DNA of 64,000 bases from Halioxenophilus sp033283405 (GCF_033283405.1 NZ_JAWMQR010000010.1:150110-214109); one strand, 5' to 3'; shown: positions 38,062 to 47,715, counted from the stretch's first letter. The notes: generated by a model from the sequence alone, not told the origin. Made by a program: numbers and translations.

Positions 38062-38215
38062 TATTTTTATCCTCTAAGGTGTGCAGCAAACGAAGCTTAC
38101 TCATTTAATGCCCGGCCATTAAACGCCCCATTTTTGCTTGCCGTCAATCACCGGCGGCTGGCGAGCGGATAAGTGTGGGCCGCGCTTGACGTTAATCAGC
38201 TGGCCCTAAAAACGG

Positions 38216-38896
38216 CTAGCGTTGCAAACTGGCAAGCTTTGCACCAAAGCCGATAAAAACCGCCCCGGTAATGGATTTTAACCAGCGGGCAAGGGCCGGC
38301 TGCTGGGCCAGCCGTTGGAGGCGGGCGATAAAAAAGATCAGCAGAGTAAACCAGAGAAAATTAATCAGGGCGTGCAACAGCACCAGCAAAAAAGCCTGGC
38401 TGGGGTGGGCGCCGGCGGGCAAAAACTGCGGGAAGGCCGCCAGGTAAAAGAGCGAAACCTTGGGGTTAAGCACGTTGGTTAAAAAGCCCTCGCTGACCGC
38501 CGCCACCAGTAACCATCGAGAACGATGCCCTCGGCCGGCGGTGGTCTGTTCTACAGCCAGTAGCGGCTGCGCCTCGTCCGGCTTTTCGGCATGTGCCAGT
38601 GACCGGCTCTGCCTGGCCGACCAGAGCGACTTGGCACCCAGCCAGCAGAGATAAGCCGCGCCCAACAACTTAAAAATAAAAAACGCCTCGGCCGACTGCA
38701 CCAGCAGAATGGAGATTCCCAAAATGGATAAACCGCCGTGCACTGCAAACGCCACCATAAAACCGGCGATATTGGCGAAACCGGCGGCCTTGCCGGCGCT
38801 GGGCACGGTTTTGGCGATCAACAGCCCGTTGGGGCCGGGCGATACCACCAGTAGAGTGGCGATGGCCATAAAGCTCAGAATATAAACAGCATCCAT
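38216..38896 (-). CDS. LysE/RhtB-family exporter
   Basis: A 226-residue amino-acid/metabolite efflux protein with about six helices. The opening ATLLVVSPGPNGLLIAKT and KLLGAAYLCWLGAKSLW are family signatures, and LNPKVSLFYLAAFPQF is the conserved NPK motif. Exports lysine, homoserine-lactone-like or other amino acids. Divergent from the mla operon across a 367-bp spacer. Confidence 0.9.
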   Translation of the reverse strand: MDAVYILSFMAIATLLVVSPGPNGLLIAKTVPSAGKAAGFANIAGFMVAFAVHGGLSILGISILLVQSAEAFFIFKLLGAAYLCWLGAKSLWSARQSRSLAHAEKPDEAQPLLAVEQTTAGRGHRSRWLLVAAVSEGFLTNVLNPKVSLFYLAAFPQFLPAGAHPSQAFLLVLLHALINFLWFTLLIFFIARLQRLAQQPALARWLKSITGAVFIGFGAKLASLQR

Positions 38897-39263
38897 AGAG
38901 TCTCCCCTCCTTCATCGGTTGTTCATTGCACCCCGCTATTATTCCAGCCACTGGCTTCGGGGCCTAGCGATAGCTCTGCTGGCCAGCCCACAGTTGCCGG
39001 CGAATCGGCAGTGGTGCTTGGGCCGGGGCGATGGTTTGACGCCTGTAAAATCCCCTCATTTGCGGCACTTCTGCCCGTCCGGTGGGTCAATAAGCGGCGC
39101 TGGGACGCGCGGGTTGGGGCCACACGGCAGGCCCCGCTCGGGGTAAAAAGTAGAGAAAAATCTTCAGGGTTTGATCGAAATTTAATTCCCTATTGCCGTC
39201 ACTCCACTATCATGTGGCCCCCAGCCGGCTAACCAACACCGGCCATAAAAAGTTACGAGCTTT
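38897..39263. other. Divergent spacer between exporter and mla operon
   Basis: About 370 bp carrying the back-to-back promoters of the LysE exporter and of mlaF. I see no gene, RNA or strong repeat here. Confidence 0.5.
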
Positions 39264-40070
39264 ATGACAGACAACTGGATTGAAATAGACGATCTGCACT
39301 TCAGCCACGGGCCGCGAGTGATTTTAGAGGGGGTGAGCATCGCCATTCCCAAGGGTAAAACCACCGCCATTATGGGCCCCAGTGGTTGCGGCAAAACCAC
39401 CCTGCTGCGCCTTATCAGCAGCCAGTTAAAGCCGAGCAAAGGCTCCATTCGGGTCGATAACATCGACATCACCCGCCTCGACCGCAAGCAGTTGATGGCC
39501 CAGCGCCGGCGCATGGGCATGATGTTCCAGACCGGCGCCCTCTTTACCGATCTCTCGGTGTTTGAAAATGTCGCCTTCCCCCTGCGTGTGCACACGCAGC
39601 TGCCGGAGGAGATGATCCGCGACCTGGTGCTGATGAAACTGCACGCGGTGGGGCTGCGCGGCGCCCGCGACCTGATGCCTTCGGAGCTCTCCGGCGGTAT
39701 GACCCGGCGGGCGGCCCTGGCCCGGGCCATCGTGCTCGACCCGGAGCTGATCATGTACGACGAGCCCTTCACCGGCCAGGATCCCATCTTCGTCGGCCTC
39801 ATCCGCCACCTGATCCGGCGCATCAATGAAACCATGGCCAACACCAGCATTATTGTTTCGCACGATATCAGCGAAACCCTCTCCATCTCCGACTATATGG
39901 TGGTGCTGGCCGATGGCCGCGTAATTGGCGAGGGCAAGCCCGACGACGTGGTCAACAGCGATAACCCCCACGTGCGCCAATTTCTGCACGGCCTGCCGGA
40001 TGGCCCGGTACCCTTCCACTACCCGGCGCCCGACTATCGCCAGGATCTGCACCTGGGGAGCGCCGAATAA
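39264..40070 (+). CDS. mlaF: Phospholipid ABC transporter ATP-binding protein
   Basis: A 268-residue ABC ATPase of the Mla system, which moves phospholipids between the outer and inner membranes to keep outer-membrane asymmetry. Walker A is GPSGCGKTT, the signature is LSGGMTRRAALARA, Walker B is PELIMYDEPFTGQDP, and the switch His is in IIVSHD. The next gene starts one base inside its stop codon. First gene of mlaFEDCB. Confidence 0.95.
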   Translation: MTDNWIEIDDLHFSHGPRVILEGVSIAIPKGKTTAIMGPSGCGKTTLLRLISSQLKPSKGSIRVDNIDITRLDRKQLMAQRRRMGMMFQTGALFTDLSVFENVAFPLRVHTQLPEEMIRDLVLMKLHAVGLRGARDLMPSELSGGMTRRAALARAIVLDPELIMYDEPFTGQDPIFVGLIRHLIRRINETMANTSIIVSHDISETLSISDYMVVLADGRVIGEGKPDDVVNSDNPHVRQFLHGLPDGPVPFHYPAPDYRQDLHLGSAE

Positions 40071-40846
40071 TGACTTTCCTTCAACGCCTGGGCCGCAATG
40101 GGCTCAATGTCGCCGCCGGTTTCGGCCGCGCCGGTATTCTCTTTTGGCAAGCGCTGTGGGGCTGGCCCGATCTGCGCGCCGGCCCCGGCCTGCTCATTCG
40201 CCAACTCTATTTTGTCGGCGTCTACTCGCTGATCATCATCATCGTCTCCGGCATCTTGATCGGCATGGTGCTGTCGCTGCAGGGCTACACGGTGCTGGTG
40301 CGCTTTGGCGCCGAGGCGGCCCTGGGCCAACTGGTGTCACTCACCCTGCTGCGCGAACTGGGGCCGGTGGTGGCGGCGCTGCTCTTTGTCGGCCGGGCCG
40401 GTTCGGCCATTACCGCTGAAATCGGCCTGATGAAAGCCACCGATCAGCTGGCCGCCATGGAGATGATTGGTATCGATCCGCTCAAACGGGTGGTGCGGCC
40501 GCGGCTGCTGGCCGGGATTATCTCCATGCCGATTCTGGCCCAGGTGTTTAACTCTGTCGCCATCTGGGGGGCGGTGGCCATTGGCGTCAGCTGGCTGGGG
40601 GTGGATGCCGGCTCCTTCTGGTCGAATATGCAAAACTCCGTGCAATTTGGCGATGACATTTTAAATGGCATCGTGAAGGCCTTCGCTTTTGGCGTGGTCG
40701 TTACCTGGATTGCGGTGTTTCAGGGTTACGATGCGGTGCCCACCTCCGAGGGCATCAGCACCGCCACCACCCGCACCGTGGTCTATTCGTCGCTGGCTGT
40801 GCTGGCAATGGATTTTCTGTTAACCGCTGTCATGTTTGGCGTTTAG
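40070..40846 (+). CDS. mlaE: Phospholipid ABC transporter permease
   Basis: A 258-residue inner-membrane permease with about six helices. MlaE signatures are ALLFVGRAGSAITAEIGLMKATDQ (coupling to MlaF) and AMEMIGIDPLKRVVRPRLLAG. It forms a dimer with two MlaF and binds the MlaD hexamer. Overlaps mlaF by one base. Confidence 0.95.
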   Translation: MTFLQRLGRNGLNVAAGFGRAGILFWQALWGWPDLRAGPGLLIRQLYFVGVYSLIIIIVSGILIGMVLSLQGYTVLVRFGAEAALGQLVSLTLLRELGPVVAALLFVGRAGSAITAEIGLMKATDQLAAMEMIGIDPLKRVVRPRLLAGIISMPILAQVFNSVAIWGAVAIGVSWLGVDAGSFWSNMQNSVQFGDDILNGIVKAFAFGVVVTWIAVFQGYDAVPTSEGISTATTRTVVYSSLAVLAMDFLLTAVMFGV

Positions 40847-40858
40847 GAGCCAGTAGCC

Positions 40859-41323
40859 ATGTACTCTCGCAAAGTTGAAATTATCGTCGGCGCATTTATT
40901 TTACTGGGCGTCATCGCCCTCGCCTTTTTAGCCATTCAGGTGAGCGGCCTGTCGGTGAGCAGCAGCGCCCGCGAAACCTACCACATCAGTGCCCGCTTCA
41001 ATAATGTCTCCGGCCTGGCGCCGCGCGCCAAGGTGAGCATCGCTGGCGTTACCGTCGGCCAGGTCACCGCCATTCATCTCGACCCGGTCAGCGTGCGCGC
41101 GGTGGTCGATATGTCGATTCGCAAAGAGGTCGACTACATCTCCAGCGACAGTATCGCCGCCATTAAAACCGCCGGTGTTTTGGGTGAGCAGTACGTCAGT
41201 ATCTCGGTCGGTGGCGCCGACGAAATATTGTCCGATGGCGGTGTCATAACCGATACCCAATCGGCCCTGGTGCTGGAAGATCTGATCGGCAAAATTGTCA
41301 CCAGTATGAGCGCCAGTGAATAA
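40859..41323 (+). CDS. mlaD: Substrate-binding MCE-domain protein
   Basis: A 154-residue anchored protein. One N-terminal helix (7-30) is followed by a single MCE domain (about 38-118): FNNVSGLAPRAKVSIAGVTVGQV and VLGEQYVSISVGG. It forms a hexameric pore for lipid passage. The C-terminal tail contains LVLEDLIGKIV. The gap after mlaE is 12 bp. Confidence 0.95.
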   Translation: MYSRKVEIIVGAFILLGVIALAFLAIQVSGLSVSSSARETYHISARFNNVSGLAPRAKVSIAGVTVGQVTAIHLDPVSVRAVVDMSIRKEVDYISSDSIAAIKTAGVLGEQYVSISVGGADEILSDGGVITDTQSALVLEDLIGKIVTSMSASE

Positions 41324-41359
41324 GTGTCGCGCCCATTTTTGAGTTAAGAGTAGCTAGTC

Positions 41360-42055
41360 ATGCCATTAAATATTTCTGTTGTTGTCCGCGGCTGTGTCGC
41401 CGCCGCCCTCTCCCTGCTGCTGGCCCTGCCGGCGGCCGCGGTTACCATCGATCGCTCCTCCCCCCAAGTACTCATCCAACAGACCACCGATGAACTGCTG
41501 GCCATTATCCAGCGGGCGGCGGGTACCCCAGCCGAAGAGCGTGAGCCCTACTACACTGAAATCGAAGCCGTGCTCAACCAGGTGATCGACCGCGACTACT
41601 TTGCCCGCGGCGTGATGGCCACCTACGGCAGCGCCCGCCTCTACCGCAGCCTGGCCACCGACGCCGAGCGCGACGCCTTTAAAGCGCGCGTACAAAAATT
41701 TAGTGGCGAGTTGGAAGCGGTGTTGCTGGCCAAATACGCCGACGCCCTGTTTGCCTTTAATGCCGAAAAGATCGAGATCGACAGCCTGCCCGGCTCTGCA
41801 GCCACCGAGGGTAAGGCCAACATGCAGCAGACCATCTACGATAAAAAAGGCACCGCCTACAAATTGCAGTACAACTTAAGCCGCGAAAAAGATGGCAGTT
41901 GGATGATTACCAATGTGGTGGTCGAGGGGGTTAACCTGGGGGTGAGCTATCGCAACCAGTTTGCCGAAGCGGTGGAGAAAAATCGCGGCGATGTCGACTA
42001 CGTGGTCGACAACTGGCAAACCCTGATGAGCCCCAAGCGCGAGGTCAAAGAGTAA
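41360..42055 (+). CDS. mlaC: Periplasmic phospholipid shuttle
   Basis: A 231-residue periplasmic carrier. The signal peptide ends at about 27 (LPAAAVT). The mature Tol-Tol-Ttg2 domain includes VIDRDYFARGVMATYG, RDAFKARVQKFSGEL and WMITNVVVEGVNLGVSYR, which form the lipid pocket. It ferries phospholipid between MlaA/porin (outer membrane) and MlaD. No mlaA is in the window. Overlaps mlaB by one base. Confidence 0.94.
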   Translation: MPLNISVVVRGCVAAALSLLLALPAAAVTIDRSSPQVLIQQTTDELLAIIQRAAGTPAEEREPYYTEIEAVLNQVIDRDYFARGVMATYGSARLYRSLATDAERDAFKARVQKFSGELEAVLLAKYADALFAFNAEKIEIDSLPGSAATEGKANMQQTIYDKKGTAYKLQYNLSREKDGSWMITNVVVEGVNLGVSYRNQFAEAVEKNRGDVDYVVDNWQTLMSPKREVKE

Positions 42056-42360
42056 TGGCCAACCATAAGGCCCATATCACTATCGCCGATGGCCGCCTGA
42101 GCGTGCACGGCGTGGTCGACTTCGCCAGCGTGGTGGCACTCCGTAATGCGGGCGAGGCGTGGTTGAAAAACGAGGCCCCCAACCAATGCTGTATCGATCT
42201 GAGTCAGGTAAGCCAGTGCAACAGCGCCGCCACCACCCTCCTGCTTTGCTGGCTGCGCAGCGCCGAACAGCTCAGCAAAACCGTCACCATCGAATCCATG
42301 CCCACCGCCCTGCGCTCGCTGTTGGATCTGGCCGGGCTCGATACCCTGCTTACCGCCTAA
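42055..42360 (+). CDS. mlaB: STAS-domain MlaB
   Basis: A 101-residue cytoplasmic STAS-domain protein that binds MlaF and stabilises or switches the transporter. The fold is visible as ADGRLSVHGVVDFASV, CCIDLSQVSQCNSAATTLLLC and ALRSLLDLAGLDTLL. The conserved Ser/Thr patch is SAATT. Last gene of the operon; a hairpin follows. Confidence 0.92.
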   Translation: MANHKAHITIADGRLSVHGVVDFASVVALRNAGEAWLKNEAPNQCCIDLSQVSQCNSAATTLLLCWLRSAEQLSKTVTIESMPTALRSLLDLAGLDTLLTA

Positions 42361-42380
42361 ACATTCACCACTTGTTTTCA

Positions 42381-42406
42381 GGGTTGGCTTGTTAAAAAGC
42401 CAACCC
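42381..42406 (+). terminator. Hairpin after the mla operon
   Basis: A 10-bp stem (GGGTTGGCTT / AAGCCAACCC) with a 6-base loop, 20 bp past mlaB. No T-run follows, so termination may be partial and the TPR gene may be read through. Confidence 0.6.
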
Positions 42407-42590
42407 GCCATGCCTGCCAGCCAAATGTCGTCCCCGTTGAACTGCGCATTGATGTATTGATCAAAAGCTTCGGCGCCCGGATCAAATCGACCTCTGCCTC
42501 TGCTCCCTACCAAGGCGCCGTTGACGCTGCGGCCTGCCCTTCAATACCCGCAGTCTCCGACCAGCTAACCCGCTCAAGGAGCACAATAAA

Positions 42591-43910
42591 ATGACGACGG
42601 ATTTGCAAGGTAACTCACTCACCGGCGCCAGTGCCGACTCGGCCAGTGCCTATCAAAATGCCCTCCACAAACTCAACCTCTACAGTGCCGACCCATTGCC
42701 CGATATCGATAGCGCCCTCGCGCAACAACCGGAGTGCGCCAGCCTGCACATCATTCGCGGCTTGATACTGGCCATCGCCACCGAACCGGCCGCCATGCAT
42801 GACGCGCAAGCCACCCTGGCCGGCCTGCAGCGGTTGCCGGTCAATGACCGCGAACAGTCGCTGGTAGAGGCGCTCGCGTTTATGGTGACCGGCCACTGGC
42901 GTGCCGCCGGCCACCACTTGGACCGCCACTCCATGCGCTACCCGCTGGATCTGTTGGCACTGCAGACGGGCCACTTGATCGACTTTTACTGTGCCAACTC
43001 CCGCAACCTGCGCGAGCGTATCGCCCGCGCCCTGCCCCACTGGCAGGCGAGTGTTGCCGGTTACCCGGTGGTGCTCGGCATGTACGCTTTTGGTCTGGAA
43101 GAGACAGGGGACTATGCCCGCGCGGAGGATTACGGCCGCCAGGCGGTCTACCTGCAGCCGCTGGACTGCTGGGCCCACCACGCCGTGGCGCACGTTATGG
43201 AGATGCAGGGCCGACCGGAGGATGGTATCGGCTGGATGATTGCGCGCGAACCCCACTGGAGTGCTGAGAGCAACTTCTTCAAGGTCCACAACTGGTGGCA
43301 CCGGGCGCTATTTCATCTGGACCTCGGCCAGAACGACGACGCCCTGGCACTCTACGACCGGCAAATCCGCGCCCAACCAAGCCCGGCCGTGCTCGATTTA
43401 ATCGACGCTTCGGCCCTGTTGTGGCGGCTGCAGCTGGCGGAGGTGGAGGTCGGTGGGCGCTGGCGCGAACTGGCCGAGTGCTGGTTGAATCACGCCGACG
43501 GCAGCACCTACCCATTTAACGATTGGCATGCGGCCATGGCACTGCTGGGCGCGGAACAAGAGGAGGCGCTACAGGAGTTGATCACACGGCTGCAACAGGG
43601 CGCGGAGCGGGCGGCCACCGGCTCCTGGATAAAGGCGATCGCTCTGCCCCTGGTGCAAGGTTTCGCTGACTTCCAGCATGGCAACTACTCAGAAGCCATC
43701 GCCACCCTGTTGCCGGTGCGGCACTTTGCCGATCAGTTCGGCGGCAGCCACGCCCAGCGCGATATCATCGATCTGACCCTGCTGGCGGCGGCCAAGCGCG
43801 GTGGTGACCGGGTTACCCTGCGGGCGCTGGCCAATGAGCGCCTGGCGCTGCGGCCCTACAGTGTGATGAGCCGCGGTTTTCTGGCGGCGGTCAGCGCCCT
43901 GGAGCAATAA
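42591..43910 (+). CDS. TTC38-like tetratricopeptide-repeat protein
   Basis: A 439-residue soluble helical protein. It follows the TTC38 family pattern: YARAEDYGRQAVYLQPLDCW, AHHAVAHVMEMQGRPEDGI and FFKVHNWWHRALFHLDLGQ, with conserved His and Trp residues that could line a pocket. No signal peptide. Function of bacterial TTC38 proteins is unknown. AAGGAG precedes ATG 42591. Placed 230 bp after the mla operon with a hairpin between, so likely separate. Confidence 0.82.
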   Translation: MTTDLQGNSLTGASADSASAYQNALHKLNLYSADPLPDIDSALAQQPECASLHIIRGLILAIATEPAAMHDAQATLAGLQRLPVNDREQSLVEALAFMVTGHWRAAGHHLDRHSMRYPLDLLALQTGHLIDFYCANSRNLRERIARALPHWQASVAGYPVVLGMYAFGLEETGDYARAEDYGRQAVYLQPLDCWAHHAVAHVMEMQGRPEDGIGWMIAREPHWSAESNFFKVHNWWHRALFHLDLGQNDDALALYDRQIRAQPSPAVLDLIDASALLWRLQLAEVEVGGRWRELAECWLNHADGSTYPFNDWHAAMALLGAEQEEALQELITRLQQGAERAATGSWIKAIALPLVQGFADFQHGNYSEAIATLLPVRHFADQFGGSHAQRDIIDLTLLAAAKRGGDRVTLRALANERLALRPYSVMSRGFLAAVSALEQ

Positions 43911-43965
43911 AGAAGCAGTCACGCTTGGGGAAGCTGATTAGCACACTCTGTTGATCCACCGTGTT

Positions 43966-44002
43966 AACCCACCCCACCGCCGCAGTTCGGCGGCGGGTGG
44001 GT
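43966..44002 (+). terminator. Hairpin after the TTC38-like gene
   Basis: A long imperfect stem (ACCCACC..CCGCCG / CGGCGG..GGGTGGGT) about 55 bp past the stop; GC-rich without a strong T-run. Confidence 0.6.
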
Positions 44003-44497
44003 AAATTCACTCTGCAACGGTACCCCTGCGGTCAAAAATGAGTTACGGAATCAAAAAGAAAATAGATGCAAACGGTTGTTGCGTGTAACACCATGCCCGG
44101 CCATTGGAGTGGGCACCCAAACGCCTGGATCGCCAGTGGGGTGTCAGCGTCCACACCAAGGTCGGGGGAGTGCTTTGAATTTAATCGTGATAGGCGTAGT
44201 ATCCGCCACTTCTGTTCCGCTAATAAAAGGAGAAGCCCAGTATGATTGCTCTGCCAACCCACCCGGTAAAGACTGCTCACTGCACTCCGTTATTAGCCCA
44301 GGTATTTGCCTAAGGTCTACTCGCCAGCGGCGGCCTATTTTTCACGCCACGCCTGCTCGGTCAGCTGGCGCTAACAAAAACAGAGCCCGTCTTTACCCGG
44401 TGTCATCGCACCGGGAATCACTACCATGCACCTGCCCTGCGGTTGCCGTGGTTCGTATTCCCTATCAAAAAAATTAATTCAGCAGCTTGCCGGCTGA
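44003..44497. other. Gene-free spacer
   Basis: About 500 bp with stops in all frames at short intervals and no recognisable tRNA, RNA family or repeat. A minus-strand reading of 82 codons (44032-44280) has no ribosome site or homology and is not called. Confidence 0.5.
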
Positions 44498-45559
44498 ATG
44501 ATTGAGATGGGAAAAATGCACAATCCTCTATTGCTCCAACCCTTAGGTTGGCAACCGTTTTTTCAACAACAAATAAATCTGGAAGAGCTGGACCAGGCGG
44601 AAATCGCCCGGGTGGTGGCTCACAACCGCAGCGACTACCTGCTGAGCAATGGCGACGAAACCTTCAGTTTGCCGATTACCCCCGCCGTGGCCGAGATGAC
44701 TGTTGGCGATTGGCTGCTGCTTGAACCCGGCCGGCAATTTGGCCGGCTGCTGGAGCGCAAATCGCTGTTCAAACGCAAAGCCGCTGGCAGCAAAATTGAT
44801 GAGCAGTTGATAGCCGCCAATGTCGATACCCTGTTAATCGTTTGCTCGTTGAATGACGACTTCAATTTGAATCGTATTGAGCGTTATCTAGCGCTGGCAC
44901 ACGAGGCACAGGTAACACCGGTGGTGGTGTTAACCAAAGCCGACCTCTGCCCCGACAGCGACGCCAAACAGCAGGCGGTACAGAGCCTCGACCCGCTGTT
45001 GATGGTGGTCGCCGTCAACGCCACCGATGCCGACAGTTGTGCACCACTGCTGGCCTGGTGTGGTGTCGGGCAAACGTTGTCGCTGTTGGGCTCCTCGGGG
45101 GTGGGCAAATCGACACTGGCCAACACCCTGCTTGGCCAGGCCCTGCAGCAGACCGCCGCCATTCGCGAGGACGACAGCAAAGGCCGGCACACCACCACCG
45201 CCCGCTCACTCCTTTGTCTGCCGAGCGGCGCGGTGTTGATCGATACTCCGGGCATGCGTGAGTTGCAGCTGGCCGCCTGTGAAGAGGGCGTGAGGCAGGT
45301 CTTCGCGGATATCGAAACCTGGGCCGAGGGTTGTAAATTCAGCGATTGCCATCACACTGGTGAACCGGGTTGTGCTGTGGCAAATGCGGTGGCCGCCGGA
45401 GAGTTGTCACCACGACGCCTGCACAATTATCAGAAGCTATTGGCTGAGCAGGCGCGCAACAGTGCTTCGTTGCAGGAGTTGCGTGCTAAGGAGAAACGCT
45501 TCGGCCGCCTGGTGAAGTCGGTGGGCAGCGAGTCCCGCAAAAATAAAAAAGGTTATTGA
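44498..45559 (+). CDS. rsgA: Ribosome small-subunit-dependent GTPase A (RsgA/YjeQ family)
   Basis: A 353-residue circularly permuted GTPase that helps 30S subunit maturation. Order: OB domain (about 30-90), GTPase with G4 LTKADLC before G1 LLGSSGVGKSTL, then G3 IDTPGMREL, and a C-terminal zinc site (CKFSDCHHTGEPGCAV). The RxxxTT-type switch is DDSKGRHTTTAR. The N-terminus (LGWQPFFQQQ) belongs to the RsgA subtype that lacks the basic tail of the E. coli protein, so it may be a second copy. The start may be ATG 44498, 44507 or 44516; no strong ribosome site decides it. Confidence 0.88.
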   Translation: MIEMGKMHNPLLLQPLGWQPFFQQQINLEELDQAEIARVVAHNRSDYLLSNGDETFSLPITPAVAEMTVGDWLLLEPGRQFGRLLERKSLFKRKAAGSKIDEQLIAANVDTLLIVCSLNDDFNLNRIERYLALAHEAQVTPVVVLTKADLCPDSDAKQQAVQSLDPLLMVVAVNATDADSCAPLLAWCGVGQTLSLLGSSGVGKSTLANTLLGQALQQTAAIREDDSKGRHTTTARSLLCLPSGAVLIDTPGMRELQLAACEEGVRQVFADIETWAEGCKFSDCHHTGEPGCAVANAVAAGELSPRRLHNYQKLLAEQARNSASLQELRAKEKRFGRLVKSVGSESRKNKKGY

Positions 45560-45582
45560 ATCCAATTGTTCTAGTGCGTGTC

Positions 45583-45615
45583 TACGGTGGGCCGGGTGAT
45601 CACCAGCCCACCGTA
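45583..45615 (+). terminator. Hairpin after the RsgA-type gene
   Basis: A perfect 10-bp stem (TACGGTGGGC / GCCCACCGTA) with a 13-base loop, 23 bp past the stop, then TTAAATT. Confidence 0.65.
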
Positions 45616-46144
45616 TTAAATTGGCGAGGCTGACTACTCAAAAGCCGAAACAGACAATAATTTTATTCATTGCCCACAGCCCACGTTCCCCATGAAATAA
45701 AAATCGGAATCCATGTTGTCATTACAGTGATTTTTAATGGGCACGGTCTCTTCGATTAAAAATCAGTTTAACGCAGTAACACAAACCGTTTTTGTCCCAA
45801 CCAAGTCCGGCATGCTGCGCGCTACATGGAAGATAAACTGCTCAGTAGCAGTAGGTAATAGAATTTTGTGGAATATTGGCAGTACAAGATTAAGCACAAC
45901 AAAGTGCGAGAACTGGCAATGTGAGTAGCGTGGGTCTAGCATAGGGCGCACTGCTTGTTGTACAGCGCACACATTAAAACCACAAACCAAAACCCCAATA
46001 ACCAACAGAAAAATAAAATCCGCAAAACGCTAATCAGCTTAAGTGATAGCCAATAACCTTCGGCTCTAAAAATTCGCTTTCATTGCGCTCGGCAGCCTGG
46101 CGGCCCTCTGCTTGCCAGGCTGTTGACCTGCCAGGGAGTAGACT
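45616..46144. other. Gene-free, AT-rich spacer with possible gene remnant
   Basis: About 530 bp of lower GC. Overlapping short readings on both strands (plus 45737-45928, minus 45763-46005) have no ribosome site or family match. The minus strand has a cysteine- and hydrophobic-rich stretch that breaks at stops and frames, so a decayed small membrane or secreted protein gene is possible but not supported. Confidence 0.4.
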
Positions 46145-46951
46145 ATGAACACACCTGATCCAGCGCCGCAAATCGACGCGGCCCGCGCTTACCAATCCCT
46201 CTTTGTTCCGGCACTGTTTGGCCAGTGGGCCGGCGCCGTGGCCGATGCCGCGCAACTGCAGGCGGGGCAGACGGTGTTGGATGTGGCCTGCGGCACTGGC
46301 GTGCTCAGCGCCGAAGTCCTGGCACGGGTGGGGGCCCAAGGCCATGTCACGGGGCTGGACCCAAATCCGGGCATGCTTGCCGTTGCCGCCGAACGGTTGC
46401 CGTCGGTGCAGTGGCTCGAAGCCGGTGCCGAGCAGATTCCCCTGCCCGATGCCACTTTCGATGCCGTGGTCAGCCAATTCGGATTGATGTTTTTTCAAAA
46501 CCGCGCGCAGGCGGTGGCGGAAATGGTGCGGGTGGTTAAACCCTCGGGGCGATTGGTGGTTGCCGTGTGGGATGCCATCGAGCAGATACCGGGCTATCTG
46601 GCCGAGCTCAACCTGATTGAACGCCTGGCTGGTCAAGCCGCGGGTGATGCCGTACGGGCCCCCTTTAACCTGGGCGACAGGAGCGAGGTCTGTCGACTGG
46701 TACAGGCCGCCGGTGGTCGCTCCACCAGAGCCGAAACTCTTCGCGGGCAGGCCAGGTTTGCAACGATTCGCACCATGGTCGAGGCCGAATTGTGCGGCTG
46801 GCTGCCGGTGCTGGGGGTGCACCTGAACCCGGAGTTAATTGCCGAGATTCTGCAGCAGGCAGAGACCGACATGGCCCCCTTTACTCAGGCGGATGGTCAG
46901 GTGGTTTTCGACATCACGGCGCATATTATTAGCGCGCAGCGGCCGCTGTAA
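46145..46951 (+). CDS. Class I SAM-dependent methyltransferase
   Basis: A 268-residue methyltransferase of the UbiE/COQ5-like type. Motif I is VLDVACGTGVLSAEVLAR, the acidic loop follows in VTGLDPNPGMLAVA, motif II is FDAVVSQFGLMFF and motif III MVRVVKPSGRLVVAVWD. Substrate unknown; similar proteins methylate quinones, small acids or natural products. AGGGAG precedes ATG 46145. It converges on the ICMT-type methyltransferase 8 bp away. Confidence 0.88.
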   Translation: MNTPDPAPQIDAARAYQSLFVPALFGQWAGAVADAAQLQAGQTVLDVACGTGVLSAEVLARVGAQGHVTGLDPNPGMLAVAAERLPSVQWLEAGAEQIPLPDATFDAVVSQFGLMFFQNRAQAVAEMVRVVKPSGRLVVAVWDAIEQIPGYLAELNLIERLAGQAAGDAVRAPFNLGDRSEVCRLVQAAGGRSTRAETLRGQARFATIRTMVEAELCGWLPVLGVHLNPELIAEILQQAETDMAPFTQADGQVVFDITAHIISAQRPL

Positions 46952-46958
46952 ATTTAAA

Positions 46959-47480
46959 TTAATAGTCGCTAAAGGTGGCCCGCATAATTTTCTCCTCGCG
47001 CACAATGCGCAGCGCCAGGGAAATTAAATAGAGCGGAAAAATTGTCAGCAACACCCAGTAGGCCTTCAGCACCAGCGCCAGGCCAATCAGCTCAGGAATA
47101 ATATTGAGAAAATAGTTGGGGTGGCGCACGTGGCTAAACAGCCAGCTTTTATTGAGCGTGTGGCCCTTGGCGATATAGAGCTTTACCGTCCAGATGGGCG
47201 ACAACACCCGAATAATATAAAACAGCACCGCCATGGCCAGCAGATAAATAATGGCGCCGGTCAGGGCCACGCCGTCAAACTGCACCCCCTTCAGCCACCC
47301 CTCCGCCAGGGCCGCAAGATAAAACAGCGCGTGTAGTGCCGCCAATATCTTGGTGTTGAGTGGGTCGTACTCCTCGGCGCCGCTCTGTCGCAATTGCCGT
47401 TCATTTTTAACGGAGATGGCCAGAGTAATCAGCCTTAGGGTGGCAAAAACAATAAACAGTGCAAGGCTCAGTTTGCTCAT
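46959..47480 (-). CDS. Membrane methyltransferase, ICMT family
   Basis: A 173-residue membrane protein with about five helices. The C-terminal SAM site is recognisable: LFSHVRHPNYFLNIIPELIG and then IVREEKIM, which match the isoprenylcysteine-carboxyl-methyltransferase-like family. In bacteria such proteins methylate small hydrophobic acids or lipids. ATG 47480 starts the first helix; longer reading from 47585 lacks features. 235 bp downstream of the SDR on the same strand. Confidence 0.82.
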   Translation of the reverse strand: MSKLSLALFIVFATLRLITLAISVKNERQLRQSGAEEYDPLNTKILAALHALFYLAALAEGWLKGVQFDGVALTGAIIYLLAMAVLFYIIRVLSPIWTVKLYIAKGHTLNKSWLFSHVRHPNYFLNIIPELIGLALVLKAYWVLLTIFPLYLISLALRIVREEKIMRATFSDY

Positions 47481-47715
47481 GGGTTCTCGTCCGGTTGAGA
47501 AAATTAGCGCGGGGATAAATGGGCTGCAGAATAGGTAATCGTTGAGCGGGAGGCAACGGTTAACGGCCGCACCCAGCGACCGCAAGGGCAGTAGCGTGAT
47601 GAGGCCTGCAGATTTTTTGCTGGCAAGCTGCCACCGCTGTTAGCAACGGTGGCTGGGCCAGTGGTTGTAGGTGCCGCTTGCGGTTGGCAGAAAGTGGTAG
47701 GTGTTACCGGGCGGC

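Noticed and set aside
45763..46005. Minus-strand 80-codon reading, cysteine- and hydrophobic-rich
   Set aside because: No ribosome site, signal sequence in a different frame, no family match.
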